NCBI RefSeq assembly: GCF_000003815.2
Contig: NC_049995.1
Coordinates: forward strand, 4,717,845 to 4,781,844
DNA length: 64,000 nucleotides
Direction: 5' to 3'
Source: Branchiostoma floridae
Taxonomy: Eukaryota > Chordata > Leptocardii > Amphioxiformes > Branchiostomatidae
Numbering within the stretch: position 1 is the first letter of the stretch; every line of letters starts with the position of its first letter. Under the pieces are notes generated by a model. That model worked only from the letters and a program-made list of their open reading frames with translations. It was not told the DNA's origin and did no database searches. The position numbers were made by a program, and so were the translations under genes. Below are positions 47,801 through 57,965 of this stretch, piece by piece.

Positions 47801-50800
47801 TCTTAACTTTAAGTGCCAGAAGGTATACCGACGACTTTACCATTAGCATACCCTCCAACTGAGATCGTGTTGCGTAATCGGCAGCGTGTTTGGCCGAGGA
47901 CCTAACGGTCCAGGACTCGAATCCTGCCGCGGCCGTCACTTGGATAGGACGTTAAATGGAGGTCCTGTGTTTGGGGAGAGCTACACCCCATGCACGTTAA
48001 AGAACCAACCACAACCACCGAAAACGATTAGAGGTATGTCCAGTGTGCGATAGAGCAAATCCTTCTGTCTGGATCGCCCGGATGGAGGCCCGGCGTACAT
48101 TCATACCGTATTAGCCACACGGTGATTTACATCATTCACCCGGACGGGCGACCTGGCGCATCCCCGTCTTATATTCAGCCATAAGAACTAGCAAGGGTAT
48201 GCCACCCCGTAAGGGGTGGTATAACCCCAACGGTGTATACACATTGTGACTCTACTACTACACCCTTCAACGGTCTAAACCTAGTGAATCCCTACAACAG
48301 GTGTCTCATTGAGGCTGTGTCCCATTGGCAATCTCGCTGCTGCCGGGCAACTTGAGAGAGCACTCAACGAATACCATCGATAGAAAATTATAACCGAATC
48401 TTTTGTTGTCTTGTTGTCTTTTTATTGATGCTTGTTATTTTTGCATGATATTTGCATTATAAAGTTAAGGGTAACACAAATCAAATTTAGCGACGCCACC
48501 AACAGACAGCTGCACAGTGAGATATCGCCTGTCAGACATGACCTCCTGACCTTCTCCAGACTATGGGTAATAGTTATTCGTGACCAAGGTCATCGGTGGT
48601 TAGGAGTAGGTCGCCGAGGGTGCCTTTAAATCGTTCATAGTTGCGCCAGCGGACTATGAATCTTAAAAGATCTTCATAGGGAGTTTAATATTTTATTTTT
48701 GGATAGCCATCAGAGGAGCTTGAGATACAATATGATGGATTCAAGTAACAGTGACTCCTAACCAATCACGACCTTGGTTTGGTCAAGAGCAAAGTATTGG
48801 TGAAGTTCAAAAAACCCAGTGGCTTCTGGTGAAGGTAAATTGGTTGGAGTGAGGTCATGCGAAATATTTGGATGTTCTTGCGATATAAGCTCCCTTCAGA
48901 AATAATTCAATTTTAAACCTTCGAATTCACATCTCCCTGTCCATCTGTAGAAGAAGAACTGCACGACACAGCTAGCATGTACAATGTATTACAACATCTA
49001 CATACTTGGGAGTTGAACTATGATCTACTACTAATATTCCTAATAATTCTAATAATTCTAAAGAACTATGCTAATATTTTGATAACAAAAATATAGACAA
49101 TCTAGTTGATGTCGTGCATGCAAGTGCCGTAAAACATTATGATAATAAAGTATGCTGTTTTACGAAGAGTATGGTATGGTCTCGTTTTTTTGCAGGGAGT
49201 TATATATCCATTTGGTAGATATGTGAATAGAACATGACAATAGGAATATCAAATCTCTTGATTACGCACGGTGTAATGGAATGCTTTCATCCTATAGGCC
49301 TACCAACGCACGCTCACATTATATTCTTATTGCAACATATGTTTTTTTAAGGATACGTCAAGCCAAACTTTGCGCATTGTACAAACATGTTGAATAACAC
49401 TATAGAAAGAGAAACATTGGCATACTTTAATAGACCCATGAACTCAACCTGATCAAAATTGCTTTCTTATGTATCATCATGCATGTATCATACTCTCTGT
49501 ACACATTTATGTGAATGTTAACAAAGGTTGATTAAAAAACATCTTGATATGTGTTAATTCTGTAACTGATTACGAATGAGTGGTTTGCTTTTAATTTCGC
49601 AGACACATTTGCATTCACTAAAATACGTTACAGTCTAAATTCTACATGATAGATTGGAATGAATTACGTATTGTAGGCAGACATGCATGGCCAACTAGAA
49701 GAGCAAAAGCTAATCTATACAACCTTTACATACTAGTGAAAGAATTATCTTTATCATATTTATCATAAAATCTAACTAAAAGGGCAAAAAATTAATTGGG
49801 AAAACGTGTTATGTAAAACTAATTACAGAATGATTAATGTTACGCAACTGAACCTAATGATTGATGTTACAAATTTCGCAGCCGAAAGCATTAATAAATC
49901 AATTTACTCTGTAATTTTTCTTGCCAGAAAATTAGGGATGATGTATAAAATTTGCAATTAATCACAGAGACTAATGGAACAGTTGTCATCTTTTCATCAA
50001 ACATAAGCGGAAGAAGAAAGACGGTGATAATCAAAAAGATGACAGGAAAGGATTATGTATGCAGTATACACTGTCTCATTTTCCTCTTGGCAGAAAGCAC
50101 GACACACCGATTTAACAGTACGTTGAGCAATTTCCTGTTCTTGCAAATACTAAGTACAGCGTTAATAGTGGGGTTACAGTTCCTTCACATCGACTTAAAT
50201 GCATTGCGTGGTGGGATAATTTCAATTTCATACATTTAACCTACATATGTGTTCCCTGGTGAATGGAAGGTTTGGGTCCAAATTTGCATAGCCAGAAAAA
50301 GGCACAGACAGAAGTAGCGAGCTAGAAATTCGCAAAAAGGTCAGAGCAAATAAATTTTGTTGATTGCATCCTCTGCAGAAGCTAAATCCAATGCAAGAGG
50401 AAAAAAACTGGCTAGATAACAGGATGGTGAAATTTTGAAAATAGACATCATAAACGTTGTAACAAGAATAAAACGCAAACACAACACAACATAGCATCAC
50501 AACCAAGAAGTCCTCCTACATTCAAGAGGTACACAAAGTGACACTAGTGTGGTAAACTGGTATCACTTATATACGACTTTAAACAGTCATGACTATCATA
50601 TTGGCACAACTTTTACTATGAAACTAGAATCTTGAACTACTACCGTGGCTACATGGACCTCACTAGTGTAACTTCTACTAGTGCAATCAAGACTACCATG
50701 TACCACACGACATAGTTGCCTTCGAAATTCTCGTCTCTTTTTTCTTTACGAAATCAGGCAAAATTTAATGAGCGCGCCGATGTCATCCATAACATCCACC

Positions 50801-53800
50801 TAATGTGGCCTGGTGAATAAAAAAAAGAAATTCATTTTGAAAACATTATCAAGTGACAGATAGTGAGTGAGGTAAAGGTCATACCTGCATGCTAGAAGAT
50901 AGTATTACTTTCTGTTGGGGGACCACAGTCTTATCTATCCCATTCATCAGTTCATTAACTGCTCCCAGTATTCTTTAATGGGGTAGATCGGTAGGGAAAT
51001 GTCATCCATGTATTTTCAATAACTTCAAGTTATGTTAGTCTATTTAATTTTAATTTGATTTAATTTAATCAATCCCATTAAAAGCAAATGTGCATAATTT
51101 TGATAATTTTTCATTAGGGCAGAAAGAACCATGATGCCCTATACCTGAACCTTGGTGCATCATACCTAAAATGATGAAGAGATGTAATAAGCTATGATTA
51201 TATAAGTTAAGGTTAACTTTATTTTCCACAGAAACTGCATCTGATATATTGCAAAGCGAATTAAGGCTAATGCATTTGGGCTGGTTACGCTTGTCAAATA
51301 TATATAAAGCAGACATGTACTCTAAATTTCATAATGAAGAGCCATTTTGATAGACTCCTTCAACGGCGTCTCTAGGGCATTGGCGAAAGTGTTTTTTTGG
51401 GGGGGGGGGGTTATCCGGGAATACGACGGGGGAGAAAATATGCCGGGAAAGGAAAAATGCCNNNNNNNNNNNNNNNNNNNNNNNNNNNNNNNNNNNNNNN
51501 NNNNNNNNNNNNNNNNNNNNNNNNNNNNNNNNNNNNNNNNNNNNNNNNNNNNNNNNNNNNNCAGACACTTGTGACAGTCGTATTGAGGTCACCTGAGTGG
51601 CGCCCAATGGCAGCTCGCTCCAGATCCTTGCGATTCAGCCCCGCCTATTGTAAGCTCCTCGCAATTCAGCCCATGGCTGCAAAGAGTGAGTAGTCGGCCC
51701 ACCCAATAACAAGAACAACAACCATAACAAACAAGTAGTACACATTACTTTGATTGTAATATCTAAGTTGATTATATGGTCTTGTGTAATATTAGATCTG
51801 TTATTGGAAGTGTGAAGCTATATGTAATACCTATCAAAATGGTAGTCTCCTCCGGGAGAGGAGTATATACCGGGGGTCTTGTACCGGCCCTAGCACGGTA
51901 CAAGCCCCCCGGTATATACTCCTCTCCCGGAGGAGACTACCATTTTGATAGGTATTACATATAGCTTCACACTTCCAATAACAGATCTAATATTACACAA
52001 GACCATATAATCAACTTAGATATTACAATCAAAGTAATGTGTACTACTTGTTTGTTATGGTTGTTGTTCTTGTTATTGGGTGGGCCGACTACTCACTCTT
52101 TGCAGCCATGGGCTGAATTGCGAGGAGCTTACAATAGGCGGGGCTGAATCGCAAGGGTCTGGAGCGAGCTGCCATTGGGCGCCACTCAGGTGACCTCAAT
52201 ACGACTGTCACAAGTGTCTGGAGTGAGCTGCCATTCGGCGCCACTCAGGTGACCCCAATACGACAATGATTGCCCCAGGTGCGGCCAAGGTACTGTAGGT
52301 TTTTGAACCACTCACACCGCACCATCGCACGTGTGGCGGGTTCTTTAACGTGCCTGTGGTATGGCTTTCCCCAGACACGGGACCTCCATTTTACGTCGTA
52401 TCCGAGGAACGGCCCTAGCCAAAGCTAGGTACTCATTTTCACCCGAGTTAAGTGAGGAAAGTCGTGTAAAGTGCCTTCTATCGCCTGGGTACCATCCGAT
52501 GATTACCGGAGTAACAAGCGTGCAGCGAGCGTAACAAGCCCTTGCAATCGGGTGGTACCCAAGCTAGTGTTTTTGCTAATTTTGGGTCTGTTTTCACAGC
52601 TATATATTTATATATGCTTATCACGTATACCTAAGGTAACAGAAGGTGATTAATAGGCACCTTTGCGTAATCAATGAACTGCAATCAAACAAAAAGTAAT
52701 TAAACAAATTTGAGACTTCGTTTCAAACAAATTTGATATCGTACATGAGCCAGACATTTAAACAAACTTCAGCAAATTACGTCCATAATTTTGACAGCCT
52801 ATCAATCATACCTGTAAACTTTATGTAATAAAATGTTGTATATTCCAAACTATGTCATAATCTGTTTTTCCCGCACATTAAGTGACGAAACGCCGAAAGA
52901 TAATCCGTTTAACCAGTAGCTCAATACCCAACTGTTTTTGATCAGACGAGGAATGAACACATTGAACAGTCAGACGATATTCCCTGGGGAATTGTAATGT
53001 GCATCAGGCCATTACTGTAATGATTTTAATCATCTCTATTTCTATTCTCTCATATTTGATTACCAGCAATTAGTGGATATGTATAACAGGTCCATTTCAT
53101 CTGGACTGATACAATTATGTTTATGTTATTACCTCCATGAAATGTCATGGAGGTTATATTTTACCCTGCGTCTGTCTGTCTGTCTGTCTGTCTGTCAACA
53201 AGATAACTCAAGAACGGCTGATCATGAGTGGATTGGTTTTATACTTGGTGTGTTGGTAGTGTGTGATGAAAGCTGGAAATGATTTTGGGCCCCCTAGCGG
53301 CCTCCCTTGGTACTGCAGTGCAACTTCTGGTTTTGCTATGTCGTGCTCCGTGTCAAGCTATGGTCACGAATTTTGAGTATTATATATATATATATTGTGC
53401 TCAGGAATAAGTTTGGGCCCCCTAGCGACTAGTTAGTTGTACGGCGTTGCTGTCTATATGCAACAATGTATATGTACACTAGAAAGGCCGACATTTGCTT
53501 GGGAGCAAATACAGCATATTTCAGCCATCTCCCCCCTCATGTAACGATAGACTGTTCCAAAATCACCCATGTGCAAAAATGGAACACTTCTGCTTAAAAT
53601 GACTTCTAACTACTAATCACACTTATGAGCAAAAATGAATCTTACAAAACCCCCTTCAAGAATGGACTCTTCTAGTGCACCCCATGTAGAAAGGTATAAT
53701 AGACGACTCCAAAAACACTTCCGCTAAGAAACAGAATTTTGAATCATCAGCCGTCCAAAACCATATTTGAAAAAAAACCTCTGTGCAAGAATCGACTCTG

Positions 53801-54849
53801 TCTGTTATACCCCTATGTAAAGTGGAGCGATCCAAAAATACATCAGCTAAAATAGGACATCGACATAATCACCAAAGTCCACAAAATGAATTTAGAAAAA
53901 TACTCCCTTCGTCGAAGAATGGAATCTCCCAGCACACCCTGTTTAAAATTGCACAATAGACAAGTCCAGAAATACTCACAGTACATGGCCTTTTGTATAA
54001 TAAGCAACCCAGTCCAAAACTGAATTTTAAAAAAGTCCCCCGTGCATGAATGGACTATTCCAGATAACACCAGGCTTGCTGATTGGCTGCCAAATCCTCC
54101 TCATGTTCAGTCTTCAGGTGGGGGTCAACTTCCATTCAACAAATGGAATTCGGAATCATCACCCATGTCCAAAACTGATTTTTTTTAAAATCCCCCCTAT
54201 GTGCAAAAATGGACTGTCCCAGTAGTAGTCTTATGTCAAGTGGTTCAGTGAAAAAACACTTCCGCTAAAAAAACAATGGCATTATCACCAAAGTCTAAAA
54301 GTAAATTTAAAAAAACACCCCCTGTCCAACAATGGACTCTTCCAGCAAAATGAGCTCGCTCATTGGCTGGTCATTAATTGGATTTACCTTGTCCTCCAAC
54401 CACCTGGATGTCTATGGACTAGGTAGGTAGGTAGATAATTGGATCTACCTGACACACCTGTGGCCCTGACACACCAGAATGACCTAGAGGTCGTTGACCT
54501 CGGCACTTCAACCTTACATATCCAAAACTCTCCCACAAAAACCTCCTTAAGGAGCCATTTTGAAGTGATTTATACCAAATATTATACATGGATCCTTTGA
54601 ATAAGTATCTAGGGCACCTCTGTCCCAAATTTCAGGTCATTTGGATGTAATACCATGGTACAGGGGGACAAATTATACAGCTTTGGTCGAAAAGTTGCAA
54701 TAAAACCTCAATAAAATCATTTAAGGAGCAGATATGAAAAAAATGAAAAAAAAACACATTTGGGTATTAGCCCACTCTACCCTTGTGCCAAATTCCAAGT
54801 CATTTGGTCAAGGAACGGCGGAGATGAATCGCTTTGAAAATTTGACAGG

Positions 54850-54896
<47 letters not shown>

Positions 54897-56623
54897 AACA
54901 TTACGAATACAATATATTTCACCATACCTATGGTATGGCTGAAATATAATAAATCATGAAGTATGGTATACACAGCTGACGCAGTTGAAAATGAAACACA
55001 TCTCAATTGTTTTCCTCCTATTTATGAGGCATAGACCAACTTTCCGAAACAACTAAAACAATCTCTACATGCATTCACTATCTAAAAGACTTCCAAATTA
55101 ATCCGAAGGATGATAATATAGTTCCGAATCTCAACCAAAAATAAGGCACACAACTCAATTTTTGCACAATTGTATAGTATGGAGCCTTTTATCAATATAC
55201 AATAAATTTCGAATCATTATTATTATTACTCTGCTTTGCAGACGACACCCAGCAATATCCGTTGAGCGAGAATATAAAAAGAAAATTAAAAACAAACAAA
55301 CAGAAAAACATGGACAAATGAGCCACGGTATATGTGCGGGTCGGCTTGCTTTTCTGAAAGCCGGATACAGGCCCTTTTCTAGTCGAAATAGGAAGCCAAT
55401 TCTCATTAAAAATTTTGACAATGTCTCCGTAGATTTATTAGCGTGAGGAATACGACCCACACAGCTCTAATCACAGTTCACCCTCGTCTTTCTTGCCAAT
55501 TACTGATCTGCAAAAGGACCCCCCCCCCCCCCAAGTAATGACTGCACGGATTTTAAATCTGATGGATAACAATGAAAAGCTTTATAACTTTGCTACGAAA
55601 TTTAAGCCACGCAACATATTTCTGTGTGAAACCAAAAACTTATGNNNNNNNNNNNNNNNNNNNNNNNNNNNNNNNNNNNNNNNNNNNNNNNNNNNNNNNN
55701 NNNNNNNNNNNNNNNNNNNNNNNNNNNNNNNNNNNNNNNNNNNNNNNNNNNNNNNNNNNNNNNNNNNNNNNNNNNNNNNNNNNNNNNNNNNNNNNNNNNN
55801 NNNNNNNNNNNNNNNNNNNNNNNNNNNNNNNNNNNNNNNNNNNNNNNNNNNNNNNNNNNNNNNNNNNNNNNNNNNNNNNNNNNNNNNNNNNNNNNNNNNN
55901 NNNNNNNNNNNNNNNNNNNNNNNNNNNNNNNNNNNNNNNNNNNCAGCATGAAATAGTTATATTTACCAGGGCTTCTAAAACGTATACAGTACAAACTTGG
56001 TCTAAAACGGAGGCAATCAGCGTTGTTTACATGCTTTTAAAATGCCTATAAACATTGGATATTCTACCAAACAGAATCCTGCAAAATGCATCATTATTTT
56101 GAGTATTGCCCATTCACAATTAGGTCCAGGTTCAGGTCCGGACCTGGACCTGATCTTCCGGACCTGGACCATACCTGGACCTGGATTTTCGGTACCGGTA
56201 CCCAAACCTATCCAAGACAGTTCGCTACGCAAGGCACACACACACTGGTTGAAATCCAGAACTGGACCTGATCTTCTGGACCTGGACCGGACCTGGACCT
56301 GAATTATCTGTACCGATACCCAACCTATCCAAGACAGTTCGCTACGCAAGGCAAGCACACGTACGCACACGCACACACGTTCCCAACAAGGCATCCACAC
56401 CGCAACACTACTCACCTACTACGTTATACGGATCCACAATAATCGTCACGAACAAGTCCGCTATGGCCAGGTTGATAATGAAGGTGTTGGTCGTGGTCCA
56501 GAGGTCCTTGGTAAGAGAGATGACGAGTATGATTGACAAGTTGCCGACAGTTCCCAACAAAATGAGAATAACCACGAGTATGATCATGAGCACTCGCGGT
56601 AACTCCGTTTCTACCACCGCCAT
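32833..56623 (-). CDS. Class A GPCR, melatonin-receptor-like / Tre1-Moody-like
   Basis: Six minus-strand exons join in phase to a complete 343-residue seven-helix receptor: 56623-56416, 44663-44482, 39220-39056, 38459-38325, 34162-34064, 33075-32833. TM1 carries GN (27-28). TM2 has NLAIADLF with Asp56. TM3 begins at Cys84 and ends in NRY (108-110) followed by LFVCH. Exon 3 gives TM4 and extracellular loop 2 with the partner cysteine Cys171. Exon 4 gives TM5 and a basic third loop, exon 5 TM6 with FFFCWSP, and exon 6 TM7 with NCIIYGFTNDKFRRG. NRY in place of DRY and NxIIY in place of NPxxY are shared by melatonin receptors and by the Tre1/Moody group, so ligand cannot be fixed. The N-terminus before TM1 is only about ten residues and has no glycosylation site. 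The tail ends in VVS, close to a PDZ-ligand pattern (inference). The 11.7-kb first intron and other introns are loaded with repeats. Confidence 0.92.
34988..35228. mobile_element. MITE with about 50-bp TIRs, copy 1
   Basis: The left end aaaggtggcatctcactgca and the reversed right end aaaggtaagcctcactgcac continue as matching arms for about 50 bp, both passing through a cacttg-gaggcaccggtg-like block. A related copy is at 60991-61245, and a weaker related left end occurs at 40684. It lies in intron 4 of the GPCR and has no coding capacity. Confidence 0.7.
35990..37140. repeat. Tandem array, about 203-bp unit, GPCR intron 4
   Basis: About six units carry the landmark gtttgcacgtacacttcgtt (diverged in some copies) near 36014, 36214, 36417, 36620, 36832 and 37026. 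Each is followed by taatcggatgga, ctgtcaactggactaagt and gaacaatgttact. Spacing is about 200-212 bp. The last copy is the most diverged. Confidence 0.85.
37940..38250 (+). mobile_element. tRNA-derived SINE, copy 1
   Basis: The head has an A-box-like region and a B-box-like ggttcaaatcc near 37989. The body then carries cactcaggtgaaattgag, gaataggacgttaaatgaa and cacgttaaagaaccca. The same body occurs at 47860-48290 and, inverted, at 52320-52575 and 57725-57965. It lies next to exon 4 of the GPCR, inside intron 4. Confidence 0.7.
39742..40155. mobile_element. hAT-type MITE, copy 2, GPCR intron 2
   Basis: The ends are TAGTGGTGCGTACCTAAA and its inverse, flanked by a perfect 8-bp ggtatgtt (39734-39741 and 40156-40163). 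The interior matches the copy at 25492-25887 in reverse complement, including the ctgtcacttatg-like and accttccatagacagtgaaa blocks. Confidence 0.88.
41020..43760. repeat. Tandem array, about 175-bp unit, GPCR intron 2
   Basis: The landmark gagcgctcaatccattagta recurs near 41954, 42138, 42290, 42468, 42648, 42822, 42993, 43155, 43337, 43507 and 43689, with a diverged outlier near 41042. Each unit also contains aatttgccatgacgttcttt, atatgcaactgattgtcagc and cgaaagagcaaa. Units are about 150-185 bp. Open frames across the array are translations of the repeat. The outlier at 41042 is separated from the rest by about 800 bp of other sequence. Confidence 0.9.
44664..46990. other. GPCR intron 1, proximal part
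   Basis: No exon is recognised. About 45850-45920 holds a short retroelement-like end (gggcatgagtttgcaataaag), similar to the sequence at 59428-59460. Confidence 0.35.
47860..48290 (+). mobile_element. tRNA-derived SINE, copy 2
   Basis: The head shows an A-box-like tgttgcgtaatcgg and a B-box-like gactcgaatcctg (about 47915-47928). Then come ggataggacgttaaatgga and cacgttaaagaacc. The cactcaggtgaaa middle segment of the other copies is missing. It lies in intron 1 of the GPCR. Confidence 0.7.
48300..51461. other. GPCR intron 1, middle part
   Basis: AT-rich sequence with no recognised exon or repeat. A G9 run lies at about 51400. Confidence 0.35.
51462..51561. other. Assembly gap (100 N)
   Basis: Exactly 100 N, directly abutting the left arm of the large palindrome. 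Confidence 0.99.
51562..52220. repeat. Near-perfect palindrome, 325-bp arms, 9-bp loop
   Basis: Left arm 51562-51886 and right arm 51896-52220 are reverse complements. Position i pairs with 103782-i throughout with no net indel, and I saw only about two mismatches (for example 51626-51630 versus its partner). The loop is gccctagca. The last 59 bp of the right arm is followed by a diverged tandem copy (52217-52270, gccgccactcaggtgac-like). The left arm starts at a gap edge, so the repeat may be longer. It could be a fold-back element or a false inverted duplication from assembly. Confidence 0.9.
52320..52575 (-). mobile_element. tRNA-derived SINE, copy 3
   Basis: In reverse complement it shows cacgttaaagaacccgcc, a ggacctc-type block near 52382 and the cacttaactcgggtgaaaat segment, in the same order as the copies at 37940 and 47860. 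The tRNA-like head is degraded. Confidence 0.6.
53125..53445. repeat. Interspersed repeat family B, copy 3, with hairpin start
   Basis: It starts with the perfect hairpin acctccatga-aatg-tcatggaggt (53132-53155) and a CTGT microsatellite (about 53168-53198). It then runs through gataactcaagaacgg, gggccccctagcgg and ggtactgcagtgcaac. The later words match the copies at 10370 and 13640. It lies in GPCR intron 1. Confidence 0.6.
53460..54370. repeat. Degenerate tandem block with Chapaev/MITE-like left edge
   Basis: The left edge (53470-53600) is the same repeat as at 2700-2815. Inside, diverged units of about 140 bp repeat the order 'aagaatggactcttc', 'ccccatgt', 'tccaaaaacacttccgctaa' and 'catcaccaaagtcc', for example near 53650, 53780, 53920, 54060, 54210 and 54320. 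The class is not recognised; the name of the edge family is uncertain. Confidence 0.5.
54590..54955 (-). repeat. Interspersed repeat with (GAAA)n core, copy B
   Basis: This is the reverse complement of the copy at 941-1330: the GAAA run at about 54851-54896, the wording ttgtgccaaattccaagtca, and the short palindrome of ccatac/gtatgg at about 54925-54945. Confidence 0.6.
55645..55943. other. Assembly gap (299 N)
   Basis: 299 consecutive N in GPCR intron 1, an estimated-size gap. Confidence 0.99.
56115..56365. repeat. Two-copy tandem repeat, GGTCC/GGACC-rich
   Basis: Two units of about 125 bp carry ggacctgatcttc, then ggacctggacc, then ggtacc/gatacccaa and aagacagttcgctacgcaag (second at 56332-56351). 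It lies only about 50 bp beyond exon 1 of the GPCR, inside intron 1. The GGTCC words resemble the subterminal zones of the hAT MITEs in this window. Confidence 0.75.
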
Positions 56624-57293
56624 GTCAAAATTACCCGATGATATATACCTTCATAATAAACATAACATTTCTATGTGGATAATCAGGTAGAAAAAATGAA
56701 TGGTCATGATACTAGCTAGTAGTAAATCATTTTGCGCCCGCGACAGTTTTGCTTGACAGCCGAGTGGGGATGTGTAGGCGGACTGTGGATAATGAATTCC
56801 CCTGGGAACGCGGGTGGTCACATGGATGAACTTATAAGTGTTTCAAAGCTGGGAATATGATTTCCGTCTTTACGCAAGCGCAGTGGATTAAGTCCCATAT
56901 CCCGGACAGAATTAGGGTCTTAAAGAAGGACAATTTTTCATGTTGTTTGGTTCTAGAGAGCTTGTCACTTTATTTTTCATGGTCACATGGATAAACTTAT
57001 AAGTGTTTCAAAGCTTGGAATATGATTTCCGTTTTCAAACGCAAGTTCGGTAGATTTTGCTCCCACATACTGGATAGAATTATAGTCTTAAAGAAGGAGA
57101 ACATTTTCATGTTGTTTGTTTCTAGAGAATGTTGGTGACTGTGTTGTTTTTTTAACTATGTCAGTAAACATATGATTTTTGTTACGTCTTGGTTATTGGG
57201 TAAATGATCATATATTTATTGGATATTGATTTCTGAGGCCTATTGATATTGTTGGGAGATATGGGCATTATTTGGTTCATATCGTGAGAAATA
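56624..57293. promoter_or_regulatory. GPCR upstream region with 165-bp tandem duplication
   Basis: Two copies start at 56816 and 56981 (ggtcacatggat), each running through cttataagtgtttcaaagct, aatatgatttccgt and gtcttaaagaagga, and are about 85 percent alike by eye. They lie 190-510 bases upstream of the receptor ATG, where a promoter is expected. No TATA box is evident. Confidence 0.5.
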
Positions 57294-57501
57294 CTGTAAA
57301 TGCATTTAAGTTCGCGGGATTTAATTTCGCGGTAGCGGGGAAAATGACTTCTCGCGGTGGATTTAAGTTGGCGGTAACACCGTAGACTGCAGTCTAATAC
57401 CATTATAGAAAAAATGTTCGCGGTGGATTTAAGTTCGCGGTGAAGTGGTCACCGCGAAAACCGCGAACATTAATCCACCGCGAACATCTCTGCATTTACA
57501 G
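57294..57501. mobile_element. Tc1/mariner-type MITE
   Basis: The ends are CTGTAAATGCA and TGCATTTACAG, flanked by TA on both sides (57292-57293 and 57502-57503), the Tc1/mariner target. The interior is made of repeated ttcgcggt/accgcgaa words in both orientations, giving strong hairpins. No frame. Confidence 0.85.
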
Positions 57502-57724
57502 TAAATCCAAGGTGAGCGTAGGGTGTTTCGGGCGCAGGTGTAAAACGTAGATGAAGGTGAAAAGCGCACGCACATGCATTGTATTTAATAATCGTACAGG
57601 CAGGCGTAAGACTACAATCATTGACATTACCTGGTGTAAAACGTACAAGAAGGGAAAACGTTTTGTAATTTGTATTGCTAGGTTCATATATATGGACTCA
57701 GAAGAACCCCTACACTTTTCGATA

Positions 57725-57965
57725 AGTGGGTGGGATCTTTAACGTGCTCGAGGTGTGGCTCTCCTCAAACACGGGACCTCCATTTAACGTCCTATCCCAG
57801 GGACAGTCCTAACCAAAACCAGATACTCATTTACACCTGTATAAAGGTTAAAAAAAAGTCGTGTCAAGTGTCTTTCAAGGGCACAACATCGGGACGAATC
57901 AGCGGTTTCGAACCCGTTACCTCTGGGGTCTGGGTCAAACACCTTGACGATTGCGCCACTTGCAT
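57725..57965 (-). mobile_element. tRNA-derived SINE, copy 4 with clear pol III boxes
   Basis: On the minus strand it begins agtggcgcaatcgtcaagg (A box) and has gggttcgaaaccg (B box, complement of about 57905-57917), with tRNA-like spacing. The body continues through ggataggacgttaaatgga and cacgttaaagatccca. It is the best copy of the family here. Confidence 0.8.
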
